Below, in pieces: positions 47,524 through 59,480 of a DNA stretch of 64,000 nt; the first letter of the stretch is position 1; each line of letters begins with the position of its first letter. A program made the position numbers and the translations under genes. A model generated the notes under the pieces. The model saw nothing but the letters and a program-made list of their open reading frames with translations, did no database searches and was not told the DNA's origin. Origin of the DNA: Drosophila miranda (Eukaryota; Arthropoda; Insecta; Diptera; Drosophilidae); contig NC_046673.1 in the NCBI RefSeq assembly GCF_003369915.1, positions 15,236,001 through 15,300,000 of the forward strand. Reading direction: 5' to 3'.

Positions 47524-49630
47524 ATGGCAACACCCAAAGGGAGGGACAGAGATACGGAGTACATGGCAACGCCGACAGGAATAACGAGTGTGGGCGTGGG
47601 TGTGGGTGTTCGCCGACCCACTGCCCGGGCCACTGCTGGCATCCAGCGACGGCGAGTGGTCAAAAAGCACATCCAACAGAAGTACATGCTCTGCGGCTTT
47701 GCCATCCACGTAAATCGCATTAAAATCTCGTCTCTTTATCTTTCAGTCTCCATTTTAATGTCTCTCCTTCTCACTCTTTCTCACTCTCTCTTGCAGGCCT
47801 TTCTGGCAACGCCCGCATACCTGTATGGCAACGTTGTGGAGTCGGACAAGGATCTGGTGCTGCGTATATGGCCCGCGATCGTCTACCAGGCCACGGGCGA
47901 GCTCTGCCGCTCGATCATGGAGCATCTGGACACAGAGTATGGGGGTCGCTCCAGGGAGACGACACAGTACCGGAGGGTTTTCCTGCTGGCCACCCTCATC
48001 GCCTGCTTGTCGCTGATGGTCAGCGGCATACTGTTCTCTTCCGCCTGGATAGTGGTCACCACCACCACGCAGGCGGTGGCCATAATCTTCTATGGATGCT
48101 TTGCAGGCATTGGCTCCAGCCTGTATCTGTGGAAGACCCATGTCATACTGGAGGCAGTGCGTCCGCGGGAGGACAAATACGTGCGCAAAACGATTCACCT
48201 GTGCGGCGAGGCCTTTTGCCAACTCTTCCTCTCGTTCGTCTTCACCAGCCTGCGCACCCTCTATGGCACCGCCCAGTCCATCGTCCTGATGTCCGCCCTG
48301 CTGGTGAACCTCATCCCCCTCAGCCTGATCATCACCAAGCACCGGGAGGATGCTTTCACAACCAAACGAATATCGGTGATCAAGGCGGAGACGGGGTTTG
48401 CCGCCCTGCCGCTGCGAGCGGCGTTGGCCGCCAACCTGGTGGCCGACCAGATGGACGGCCTGGAGACGCTCTCCTGGCGAAATCCTGCCACCGAGATGGT
48501 CGCCATGGTGGGGGGGCCCACGCCCGGGGCCGCTGTGGTGGCCGCCGCCGTCGTCGACACGCATAGCAACTATATGCTAGCCACGGACGAGGCGTATGTC
48601 ACGTACGTGAATCCCAATGGCGTGGAAATCATGGAGATCATACCCGAGGAGGATGAGACGGTGTCCATGATGCGCTCCAGCAATGCCACCATCGACAACT
48701 ATGGGATGTCCGTGTCCCAGATGTCACACAAGTCCCTCTCCAACGGCCGCCTCTATCCGCCGCAGTCTCCGCTCAATCCCCACCCGGGCACGGGCACGGG
48801 CAACTCCTCTCCGCTGCCACCAAATCATGCCAATTTGGTGAGTCGTCGGACATGTCCGCCCCTGCTAGTGCATGGCTAATGCTCCCCCATTGCTCTGTAA
48901 CCCCGAACAGCATCGCATTCGTCGAATGTCGCGGGCTGTGACCTCGCACCTGTGGTGGAATCTGCTGGACAAGATCGCCATGCCGCTGCAGCAGGCGCTG
49001 CTCGTGCCGCAGCTGTATGCCACCACCCTGCTCCTGTCCGCCGACATCTTCAGCTATGTGATGTGCCTGACCGTGTTGCCTGGACTGGCGGTGACCCATC
49101 ATGCGCTCAAGAATGCCGAAATTCCATTCTTGTTCTCGCTGCTGGCCTTCCCCTGGATGTGCTTCTCGCTGATGACGCCGCGCTTCGGGACGAGCCTCTA
49201 CAAGCACAAGCTCCAGTGGCACACCATGGGCAGCATCTGCAAATGCCTGGCCCTGACCTGTGAGTGTCTGTGAACACTAGCCTGAAAACAAGCCCCTTAC
49301 CCCTTACCCCTTCCCTCCACAGTCATCAGCTTCTCCACGTCCAAGCTGCTGCTGAGCGTCTCGGCTGTACTGCTGGGCTTTGGCCAGGTGGTCACCGCCT
49401 TTCTGCAGGAGCTTGTCTTCCAGATGGGGATGACGCGGGCCAATTGGACCGCCATCCGGCGGCCAGTGCACTTCACCAACGGCCTACTGATCCTCGTCTG
49501 GGGCGCTATGGCCCACTGGGTGGTCGTGCGGTACTCCTTCCAGGCCACAGTGGGCCTCGCCGGGGCCCTCTATGGTGCCACAACGCTGCTCTGGAACTTT
49601 CTTTTCTTCTGCTGCCAGGGCAGCGATTAA
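47524..49630 (+). CDS. divergent major facilitator (MCT-like) membrane transporter
   Basis: Four exons join in frame: 47524-47709, 47797-48837, 48911-49259 and 49323-49630, giving 627 aa. A basic tail of about 50 residues leads into membrane segment 1 (YMLCGFAIHAFLATPAYLYG). Further hydrophobic segments include VFLLATLIACLSLMVSGILF, AIIFYGCFAGIGSSLYLW and QLFLSFVFTSL. A central loop of about 160 residues (roughly 250-410) follows, then five or six more segments. This 6 + loop + 6 plan, and the YVRKTIHLCGEAFCQ stretch at the place of the SLC16 second motif, suggest an SLC16-like carrier. The D-G-G-W signature of classic MCTs is missing, so substrate and transport activity are open. The first intron (87 bp) is a multiple of three with no stop; the spliced form is preferred because it restores a compact first membrane segment. 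AATAAA lies at 49756-49761. Confidence 0.75.
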
Positions 49631-50029
49631 GTCCGGACCGGTCCGGTCCGGTCCGGTCCTCCTCATCCTCCTCCTCCACCTACTTCGCGTCCGTATCTCT
49701 TGGAGTTGTCGTTGTTCTCGTGCTTTCGGTTGTAGCTCGTTGGTGATATTACAAAATAAAGAAATTAACTAAAGAAAGTTAGCAGGGCGATTACAAAAGG
49801 ACAATGACACGCCCACATCATCCCACATATGGGACACAGCGACACCTGTTTTACCGTTGGCATCATTCAATTTGTATGGGCCAGAACATGTGCCGCGGAA
49901 CGAGCAACAATGATAAGAAACATTTATTGGATATTATAGAGTTGCGGAAATGTTTGTCATTCCAGGCTCTAATGAATGCAGAAACTAGTCAATCTCTGTT
50001 TAAAAGGTATTTCTACGATATTTTGAAGG

Positions 50030-50620
50030 TAGTGTTCTTCTTACAGAGACCATGAATTGGTATCGGGGTCAGGATTTATATACAAGAAACTAATCAAATG
50101 CATTAATACGTCTAAAACATATCAATTTGAGAAAATTTATTTGTTAATTACGTTTTAAAACAATTTCGAAAACAGTACATTCATATGAAACTATCGAAAT
50201 AGGATATAAAAAAGCCCATACTCCGGTTGACAAAATTGATCAATAGGAACGATTACTCTCTTAGGTTTTTTTTTTACCTCTTTCGCTAAAACCTTTTTTT
50301 AGACAAAATTCAATAGCAGCAAGTATTTAAAATAAGCCGGTCAAAATTGATTCATCAATCGGGCAAAATTATATGTTCAGGTATGGAAGTCCTAGCTAGC
50401 TAGTAATATCAAATCAAATATCAAAATCGAGGAATATTATTTCCCATCATTGATGGAGAACGATTAACCCATCGTAGACCAAGCGGGTATTTTAATATCC
50501 CACTGAAAATAATGAAAATTGAATCATTGTTTTTTTTTAAGTTCAGAAGAAAGATGGCATGGAGCTACAAAAAGATTTGACAATCAGTAATATTTTCCTC
50601 CATTTACCTCAAGTCGTTGA
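50030..50620. repeat. left member of a diverged direct repeat flanking Ulp1
   Basis: It aligns in order with 58520-59085. Shared landmarks are TTACAGAGACCA, GAAATAGGATATAAA, ATCAATCGGGCAAAATTAT, AGCTAGCTAGTAATATCAAA, ATCAAAATCGAGGAATAT, CCACTGAAAATAATGAA, AAGATGGCATGGA and AATCAGTAATATTTTCC. The copies are clearly homologous but diverged, with small indels, so the duplication is not recent. Confidence 0.8.
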
Positions 50621-50658
50621 ACTGTTTAAATAGATTTCTTATAATATATTATAATTTC

Positions 50659-50925
50659 TTATCGATATACGAGACGCTATATTGTTGTTGAGGCACTAAA
50701 ATTAAGGCAAAAAAAATCAAAGCAATCGCCGTTGCAGAAAAACAAGTCAAGTATTCAAAACAAGAAAATTGATTCATTAATCGGAATTAAATTATGTGGG
50801 CAGGGCTGAATATTCCACGGATTATAAAAGAACAGGGAATATGTATAATAGGAATTGAATTTCGCAGTATATTTACAGTATATTTTTAAAATGAGACGGT
50901 ATATTTCTGAGGGTCGGTCACACTG
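50659..50925 (+). promoter_or_regulatory. DRE-like and Motif 1 elements, possible housekeeping promoter
   Basis: TTATCGATA at 50659-50667 and GGTCACACTG at 50916-50925. The latter follows two GTATATTT copies. DRE and Motif 1 are the typical elements of TATA-less Drosophila housekeeping promoters. This could be the Ulp1 promoter about 1 kb upstream of its ATG, or a relic of the flanking duplication. Confidence 0.4.
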
Positions 50926-51920
50926 ATTTTCTTGCCACCATGTCTAGCTCACACACCTTGCAAATTTTATACTTTTCATAGTATTTTCTAGTACTTTCCA
51001 GTATATTTAAAGACGCGTTATGGACTTACCACTCTTGTCCAATGTAGCAATGTAGAAACCGTGTAGAAATTCCGCTCAGAGCCATGTCACAGGCCACATC
51101 GAATAGTAATTCATGATCAGCATCGAATTCCTAATCGATGGTGCTTATATAAAAAACAAGGCCAACATATTTTTGAAACGTACACATTTCCCCTTCAGGC
51201 GCTACCTTTGGTAATTACATGCCAATGTAGTTAATATGTAGCAAATGTATAGTTAGCGCGTAGTTAGCATGTAAGAAAATTCATTTAATGGAAATTGTTG
51301 TTGACTGGTTTTTCTTAAAACTTATTTTATAAGCAATGCAATACAGATGAGAACCAGTTAAATTGAACCAGTCTTGTAGGAAATTAATTTAATAATAAGG
51401 TAAAATTATGCGTTCACACTTGAGGGTCCTAGTTAACTAGTAATATTCAACCGAACACAAAAGTCGAGGAATGTGATGGGTTTATGAATACAAATAATTT
51501 GTCAGTATATTTTTGGTATGTTTTGGAACTGTGACGTATGTCGGTATACTTCTGAACGTCCACCTGAACGCGAGCGATGTGAGAAAGGAGAAAAAATGAG
51601 TTAGACAGAAATTTGACTTGTTAGTGTATTTCAATTTTTAAACAATTTTTCAAGCGGTAAGTAAACAATGCACCACACACACAAAAAGCGTGAAAACAGT
51701 GGGGGGGGAGGGAAACAATGTTAAGAGCGGCGGCGAACGTTGGTATGCGCGAAAAGCGGGAAGCCAGAAAGGCGTCTGGAAGTCGGGGGTAAAAAAACAA
51801 ACTTGCAGCCGGCATGCACTGCACACAAATTTTTTGTTGTCTCTCATTTGGCATTAAAAAAGGCAAGGGTTTTCGGATGCGTGGCTAAAAAGAATTGTTG
51901 TACATAACAGCACGAGTAAA

Positions 51921-54900
51921 ATGTCAATTTTTTCTGATCACTTGCAGAATTTGTGTGCAGGTGAAAACCAAAACTACACCCGTATGTCGCATAATCCCGA
52001 GGACTTCGGGCAATCAGAAAACGCGCAAAACGATTTTCCTAGCAATGGATCCGCCGAAATCTGCTATGCATCGAACTCCACGCCGACCCTAGTTGTGGCA
52101 GACATCGGCACCATACAGGAGGCGGGGAACAAAGACAATCTCGATGCTCATGAAAATTGTAATGGGAACGGCAATGAGCCACTATATACACAAATACACG
52201 CAGAACAACACTTTGGCGTACAAATAAAGCCAGAACCACAACCACAGCCAGAGAAACAGCAGAAGAAGCAGCTGGCGCCCGAACACACACATCCGAATCC
52301 GCATCCAAGTGATCCATGTGAGCTGGTACCGACTGGTCTTGGTGCTTTCGAGATATCTGGCAACGCTGCCCCACCAGACCTTTCAGAAGACTGTAAAACA
52401 GAAAAACCGCAGAAACCCGATAATATCGTAAAACTGAACGACGACAACGAGCAGCAGCAGGAGCCCGAACGTCCGCATCCGATTGATCCGATTGTGAGGG
52501 TATCTGGCACCGGTATAGAAGACTCGCAGACAGAGGGACAACAGAAACCCGATAATATCCAACCGGAAAGAACATTGAACAACAACGATCCGCAGAAGCC
52601 TGCAACTATCTCGGTGGACAGTACAGCGCCCTCGATTGGGGTTATTGAAATAGCCGATGAGCAGGACCTGCTGTTAGATTCAAACCGTGTATCTCCCGAT
52701 TATACACGTAGAAATAAAGTGCGCGAGTGGCTCAGCGAAGAAGGAAGACAAGACCTGGAAGACTCTGAGGAAGAAGCGGAGATCGAGTTGGAACTGCAGC
52801 TATTGAAATATCCCTTAACACCCTATTACGTAGCCGAAAAACAGCAGAAGCAGCAGCAGGCGCCCGAACACACACATCCGAATCCGCATCCAAGTGATCC
52901 ATGTGAGCTGGTACCGACTGGTCTTGGTGCTTTCGAGATATCTGGCAACGCTGCGCCACCAGACCTTTCAGAAGACTGTAAAACAGAAAAACCGCAGAAA
53001 CCCGATAATATCGTAAAACTGAACGACGACAACGAGCAGCAGCAGGAGCCCGAACGTCCGCATCCGATTGATCCGATTGTGGGGGTATCTGGCACCGGTA
53101 TAGAAGACTCGCAGACAGAGGGACAACAGAAACCCGATAATATCCAACCGGAAAGAACATTGAACAACAACGATCCGCAGAAGCCTGCAACTATCTCGGT
53201 GGACAGTACAGCGCCCTCGATTGGGGTTATTGAAATAGCCGATGAGCAGGACCTGCTGTTAGATTCAAACCGTGTATCTCCCGATTATACACGTAGAAAT
53301 AAAGTGCGCGAGTGGCTCAGCGAAGAAGAAAGACAAGACCTCGAAGACTCTGAGGAAGAAGCGGAGATCGAGTTGGAACTGCAGCTATTGAAATATCCCT
53401 TAACACCCTATTACGTAGCCGAAAAACAGCAGAAGCAGCAGCTGGCGCCCGAACACACACATCCGAATCCGCATCCAAGTGATCCATGTGAGCTGGTACC
53501 GACTGGTCTTGGTGCTTTCGAGATATCTGGCAACGCTGCGCCACCAGACCTTTCAGAAGACTGTAAAACAGAAAAACCGCAGAAACCCGATAATATCGTA
53601 AAACTGAACGACGACAACGAGCAGCTGCAGGAGCCCGAACGTCCGCATCCGATTGATCCGATTGTGAGGGTATCTGGCACCGGTATAGAAGACTCGCAGA
53701 CAGAGGGACAACAGAAACCCGATAATATCCAACCGGAAAGAACATTGAACAACAACGATCCGCAGAAGCCTGCAACTATCTCGGTGGACAGTACAGCGCC
53801 CTCGATTGGGGTTATTGAAATAGCCGATGAGCAGGACCTGCTGTTAGATTCAAACCGTGTATCTCCCGATTATACACGTAGAAATAAAGTGCGCGAGTGG
53901 CTCAGCGAAGAAGAAAGACAAGACCTCGAAGACTCTGAGGAAGAAGCGGAGATCGAGTTGGAACTGCAGCTATTGAAATATCCCTTAACACCCTATTACG
54001 TAGCCGAAACTGGGCGAGAGAAGAGGCTTTCGACCAAGGAACACTTCGCAGCGGAAAAAGGAGCGGGTGTGGAGCTCAAACGAAAGAAGCAGGAGGAAGA
54101 GGAACTGCTGCCGTGCAAGAAAATTAGCAAGTATCGTTCCTGGGTGGAGGGCGGTAGCAAGGATTCTTTTCCAAATCTTTCCAACCCATTAAACAAGGAC
54201 TGGCCCCAACAGAATAACGTCTCATCCACGTCTGAGAGAGAGGAGGAAGGATACGAGGAGCACGAGGTGCTTCAGTCCCACTCCAAGGAAGAAGAGTTCC
54301 AATATATCTCTGATACAGAGACAGAGTCAAGGTCAAACGAATACGAGATCCAGGAAATTACCGAGTCAGACGAAGAAAGGGTCCAAGCGGGTTTTTCCCC
54401 GCCTTTATCTCTGGCAGGGGACTCTGAGACGAATAAAGAGGACGCGACTTCGTCGTTGTCCAAGGAGGAATATCCTTCGGCAAACATCGACGCACTAATC
54501 CCTGTAGGAGGCGACGAGAAGAAGGCGACTCAGTTGTGGGACCCAGAGAAATATCCCTCGGCAGGCACGAACGCCGAGCAGGAGGCTCCCGTGTACCTCA
54601 CGCTTGAGCCGGCAAAAGAGCTTCAGTCACAAGAGATTGCCACCGAAGAAGAACAAATAAGAAGCGAGCTCCCACACGAGACTGGATCGAGCAGCACGTG
54701 CGAGACAATATACGAGGACCTGGATACTAAAGGCGCTTACTACATTATACACACGCTTAAAAAGCCAGCAGAGGACCTGCATTTGCAAGAGATTGACGTT
54801 GAACAGAATTTACACTCCTACCAGTCAACGGCTAGAGAAGAGGAGGCATTCAAACAGATCCTAGAGTCCTACCAGTCAACGGCTGGAGAACAAGTTGTGC

Positions 54901-57900
54901 AGCAGAGCATCCCAACAGAGGCTCAGCAGCAGAGTCATCCCCCAATCGAACAGCAGCTGCCAGAGGCCGAGTCTGTATTAAATTTGCGGACAGAGGCGGC
55001 ACTGTCATTGCTTCTTCCTAAAGAGGCACTTGCCGGCCCCGCAGATCTCGTGGAATCACCACAGCCTGGTCCTTACCCAGCCATCGAAGCTCTTGTGGAA
55101 TCACCACAGCCTGACCCTCACCCAGCCATTGATGCCGTTGAGGAGGACACAAAAGGAACCCAAACAGATTTTGACGAAGGCATTTTTGAGGTTCCAGATC
55201 CACTACAAGAACAAGAACAGAAGCGCCATATCGTTGAGGACCTTTACGTGGCTCTCTATCACATTGGAACGACAATCAATCGGATTCCAAAGACTCCCAC
55301 CGCCGACAACCTGATCGACATTGCCATCAGCAAGGACAGAGTCTTTGAGCTGTGGAAGAGGCTGCTGGTGGAGTTGGAGCACGAACTGTCCCCCGACGAA
55401 TTGCCCCCACTGATAGCCTTGCACGAGGACATTGCTTTCGCCAAGAAACTTGAAAGCGATTCGATGGGCTTGGAGTTCTTAAACAAACTACGTAAAATCT
55501 TCAGCTGGACACATGCGAAAGATGAAACTGCCACTGAAGTAGCCGGAACCGGCGCCGGAATAGACACCACACAGAATCTTCGGTAAGTAAAGAGACCTAT
55601 ATAGAGAATATATTATATATCTGTGAATACCAAACCCACATTTATAACATATATATATAATGTGCTCTCTGTTCATCCAAGCAGCAGCGAAGAGCGTCGC
55701 GTGGCAGCCGGCACCGTCGACGGAACTGACACTCCAGCACCACATTTCTACAATACTTCCAGGAAGCGTTCGTAAGTATTTCAATTGATTCTCCTTAATA
55801 AAGTTAACCTAGTATTTATACTCATTTGCTTTGGTTTGTATTAGTTATAGTGCCGAAGAACAAGAGAGCTCTTTTTTCAAGTACCGCCGTGTGGACAGCA
55901 CATTTCCCCGTTACATTACGAATCCGATTGCCGAGGACATGCCCACCACCACCGAGTCCATGGCAGATCAGAAACCAGGGCCCGTGTCCCGTTTGCAGAC
56001 CCCCTCGTCGGGCAACAAGCGTCTGTCCATATTCAATGAACCGCGCAGCGCACAGCATATCATCCGCTATCAAGGCCTCAGCAGCACCCACATTGACTTG
56101 TCAGACGATGATGAGTCGCCAGTCAATGGCTCCATCTTCCAGTCGTTCGGCCGTGGACGTACCACTGCCTCCTCAACCGATTGGCTGCTAAATGGTCAGT
56201 CCTCATCCCAAGGTAATGGTGCTGCTCATCCCTCATCGATTGTACGCCGCTCGTATGCGGATGCAGTGCGCCTGGGCCAGGGTGGCAGTGGCTTCATCGA
56301 GCATGTACAGTCCGGCATGAATGGGCATCAGCATCACCCTCATGCCGTGCGCGGATCCCACAACGACAGTCTGCTCATTCACGAGGAACGTCGCTCGGAG
56401 CGCGAGCAGTATAATAATCTTCTCCACAACGTAGCCTACAATGAACTCCGATCAAACCAATTCAGTCGGGCAAACCCTCCGCCGCTTTTGCCGATCATGA
56501 ACTGGAGCTCCATGCCCAAGAAGAACACAGAAGAATACAGAAGTCTGTTGGAAATCGCCAAGCAGACGGCCAAGACACAGCGCCCAAGGTCGCAGGCACC
56601 GGCACCAGCACCACCGCCGCCGCCACCGATGCTGCGCACGACGGTCTGTGAAGTAAATTCTAGTGACAGCAACTCTGGAAGCGGCAGTCCGCCGCCCGCT
56701 CAAACCACGGAAGCTGCTGCACAGCCCGTCATAATCGATCTGGACGATAGCTCCAGCGAGCAGAAACAGTGAGTGGAGGAGAAAGAGAGTTCTTGAGTAA
56801 TTTATGATTATGTTTTCCTTCCTTAGGTCTGCGAAAAGCGAAACAGAGAATCAGAAGCGAATCCAGGCAATGCAGAAGCGCTTCAGCGAAAGCATATTCT
56901 TCCGCGATGATTTCGAGCAGACGTTCAGACAGCGCGAGCAGCGCCAACGCGCTGAAGCGGACCATAAGCGTCAGCTGGCTTGCATCGCGTACGTATATCT
57001 ATCCGTATCGGTATCGGTATCTGTATCCGTATCAATTTAAGCTATCAATTTAATGTCTCTTAATGTGTTGTCAGGGCCGAAAAGGTAACCGAAGTGCGTC
57101 GCAGTCTGGAGGGTTCATTCCGCTGGACCATCTTGAAATGCCACATGGGATGTGTGCCCTTATTGATGGACTTCGGTGCGAAGGAGGAAGACGAGAAGGA
57201 AATTGAGTTTATTCCACTCGTCGATGAGCAGTTGCAGAAGCTGCAACGCATAGTGACAGGCCCAGATGATGCTGTAAGCGATGCCATCTATAATATATCT
57301 ATATACAGATTTCTGATTCGAATATGATCACTGTCTCGCTCTATTCCATGCGATATTACCTCATCCTTCTAATGCATGTGTCTGTCCTGTTCTTATCTGT
57401 TTGCAGCCTGTTATCAGCAAATATGGGCTTACAATTACTAAAAAGGATATTCGCACACTGACCGGCCTCTTCTGGCTGAACGACGAAGTGATCAATTTCT
57501 ATATGAATCTGCTCACCGAACGTTCGCAGCAGAAGAAGGGAATTCTGCCCAGTGTCTACGGCATGAACACATTCTTTCTGCCACGCCTCATCAAGGTTGG
57601 GTTCGATGGTGTGAAGCGCTGGACGCGTAAGATTGATGTGCTGAGCAACGACATCATTCCAGTGCCTGTGCACTGCAATGGTATGCATTGGTGCATGGCC
57701 ATCATACACTTGAAAAACAAGACCATCTTCTACTACGATTCGCTTGGAAAGCCGAATCACATCGCCCTGGATGCCCTTAAGAACTACATTATGGCCGAGT
57801 CACTAGACAAGCGCAAGGAGCCATACGACATGAGCGGCTTTAGGATTGAAAATGTGTTGAATGGCCCGCAACAAACGAACGGATCAGACTGCGGTGTGTT

Positions 57901-58021
57901 TAGCTGTATGACAGCCGAATATATAACTCGGGGAAAGCCGCTGACATTCAATCAGGAGCACATGAGCTATTTTCGTAAGAAAATGATACTGGAGATTGTT
58001 CATGGGCAGCTGTGGAAATAG
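51921..58021 (+). CDS. Ulp1: SUMO-specific cysteine protease Ulp1 (peptidase family C48)
   Basis: Six exons join in frame: 51921-55582, 55682-55771, 55845-56768, 56827-56988, 57075-57273 and 57407-58021, giving 1883 aa. The C-terminal 210 residues are a complete C48 protease domain. H1773 (GMHWCMA), D1790 (YYDSLG), Q1835 (PQQTNG) and C1841 (SDCGVFSC) match the His/Asp/Gln/Cys set of SENP1, and the LNDEVINFYMNLL segment is the usual substrate-binding entry. Such enzymes mature SUMO and remove it from proteins; Drosophila Ulp1 sits at the nuclear pore. The first 1220 residues are acidic, disordered and lineage-specific. They include three tandem 195-residue repeats (111-305, 306-500, 501-695), which are almost identical. 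Further on are Asp/Ser/Glu-rich stretches and an SSTHIDLSDDDESP motif resembling a SUMO-interacting site. The acceptor of exon 2 has alternatives at 55682, 55685 and 55688 (CAGCAG ambiguity). Confidence 0.93.
52251..54005 (+). repeat. three near-identical 585-bp tandem repeats within the Ulp1 coding exon
   Basis: Copies start at 52251, 52836 and 53421, each exactly 585 bp (195 codons), so the reading frame is kept. Visible amino-acid differences are few: KKQLAPE, KQQQAPE and KQQLAPE at the start; IVRV, IVGV and IVRV; NEQQQEPE, NEQQQEPE and NEQLQEPE; and GRQDLED in the first copy against ERQDLED in the other two. This near identity means recent expansion or ongoing gene conversion. Confidence 0.95.
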
Positions 58022-58519
58022 TACTCGCCAAAAACACACACTACAGTCTACACACTTATGGAATTAAGCAATACAAAAGAAATAGGGAATAAAATTAGGA
58101 ATAGGACTCTTTTGCAGGAGGACTTCCCCAACACACACTTGCAAACATAATTTATTGACTTAGTTGTCGAAAAACTACACGAAAGAAAAAAACGAAACAA
58201 AATGAAATCATGGGACTTGAATCCGTCTAAATCGTGGGATCTAGCCACGCACGCAGCCCAATATGCAACAAGAATCCCCATCCGCTCCCATCCCTCAGTT
58301 GAACAAATACTGAGTTACAAAGTTACTAAATCTATGGTCCATGAACCAAAGGAAGCTCCACAACATAATTAAACTTGAATACACATTAATTAGTACATTA
58401 GATTAGCATGGGGGTTCAATATAAATAAGAAATATAATATGTAACAATAATACACAATTGTATAATATATATTATTTAAATACAAATCTTTAATACGTGA
58501 CTTCGATTTGATCTTTGTA

Positions 58520-59085
58520 GTTACTACTCTTTTTACAGAGACCAATAAAAACAGTACACTAATCAAAGGCTTGAATAGGTCTAAGATATTTCAATCTGAG
58601 AAGAAGTGATTACTAATGTTTCAAATAAGCTTGGAAAACAGAATTTTAATGTTATTTAAATGAAATAGGATATAAATGATGTCCTTACTCGTAGCTGATA
58701 CCTGTTGACCAGCAACAGTGACATAACATTCCGTTTACGCTTCGACTTTATTTGTTGAAACCTTATTTTAGAAAAAATGCAATAAAAAGGAATAATTAAA
58801 ATTAGCATATCTTGTAGAAAATCGATGTATCAATCGGGCAAAATTATGTGTTTGGGTATGAAAGTCGTAGCTAGCTAGTAATATCAAATCGAATATCAAA
58901 ATCGAGGAATATGGTTTCCCCGACTAACCAATCGCAGACATTTTAATATTCCACTGAAAATAATGAATATTGAATAATTTTAGCGCAGTTCTGGTTAAAG
59001 ATAACATGTTCTTTTAAGTTCAGAGGAAAGATGGCATGGATCTACAACAAGAATTTACAATCAGTAATATTTTCCGCCCTTTACC
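58520..59085. repeat. right member of a diverged direct repeat flanking Ulp1
   Basis: It is collinear with 50030-50620 (shared landmarks are listed there). It lies immediately upstream of the PGAP2 promoter elements, and the left copy is likewise followed by GTATATTT and Motif 1 sequence. So the duplicated unit may include promoter DNA. Confidence 0.8.
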
Positions 59086-59201
59086 TCAGCCGAGGGGGCT
59101 TAACTGGGCTAAGTTCGTTTGTTCATCGGTATATTTACAATATATTTTGAAATAAATATATCTGAAATATGTGTATTTCTAAGGGTCGAACGGTATATTT
59201 C

Positions 59202-59277
59202 ATCGATAAAGCCACGGTCACACTGTCTGCAATAGTTAGCGGTACATCCACGTTTGTTTCGGCCAAATAGTGTGACC
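59202..59277 (+). promoter_or_regulatory. DRE plus inverted pair of Motif 1 elements, PGAP2 promoter
   Basis: ATCGATA at 59202-59208, GGTCACACTG at 59216-59225, and the inverse TAGTGTGACC at 59268-59277. DRE and Motif 1 mark TATA-less housekeeping promoters in Drosophila, which suits a ubiquitous GPI-anchor factor. Transcription probably starts between the two Motif 1 copies or just after, about 200 bp before the ATG. Confidence 0.7.
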
Positions 59278-59480
59278 GAAGCCTCGTTACAAAAAGCAGG
59301 TGGGCAAAAAAGCGAAAAGGGGGCTGGACTTGACTGCGAAGTGTTTAATTTCATTAAAAAAAGGCAGCTGCGAGTGAGGCGCGCGCGTCGTTCGGCGGTA
59401 ACAGCAGGGCATACAAATTATGCGAAAGGGCATCATCCACAGCCAAACAATCAACAGCAACGACGACGCCGCCGACAAAT

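Larger units (their letters stand above)
49631..51920. other. AT-rich spacer with repeated modules upstream of Ulp1
   Basis: After the 3' end of the transporter gene the DNA becomes strongly AT-rich. It contains a module related to 58520-59085 (see that entry), weaker related pieces near 50750-50810 and 51360-51480, a DRE-like TTATCGATA at 50659-50667 and a Motif 1 GGTCACACTG at 50916-50925. No coding exon is seen. The Ulp1 start site lies somewhere here, possibly at the Motif 1 element. Confidence 0.5.
58022..59480. other. spacer between Ulp1 and PGAP2
   Basis: This holds the Ulp1 3' UTR (AATAAA at 58089-58094), the right flanking repeat (58520-59085) and the PGAP2 promoter and leader. No coding exon is present. 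Confidence 0.6.

Noticed and set aside
52039-53775. repeated antisense frames within Ulp1 exon 1
   Set aside because: They recur at a period of 585 bp because the sense-strand repeat does; the sense strand encodes the long continuous frame.
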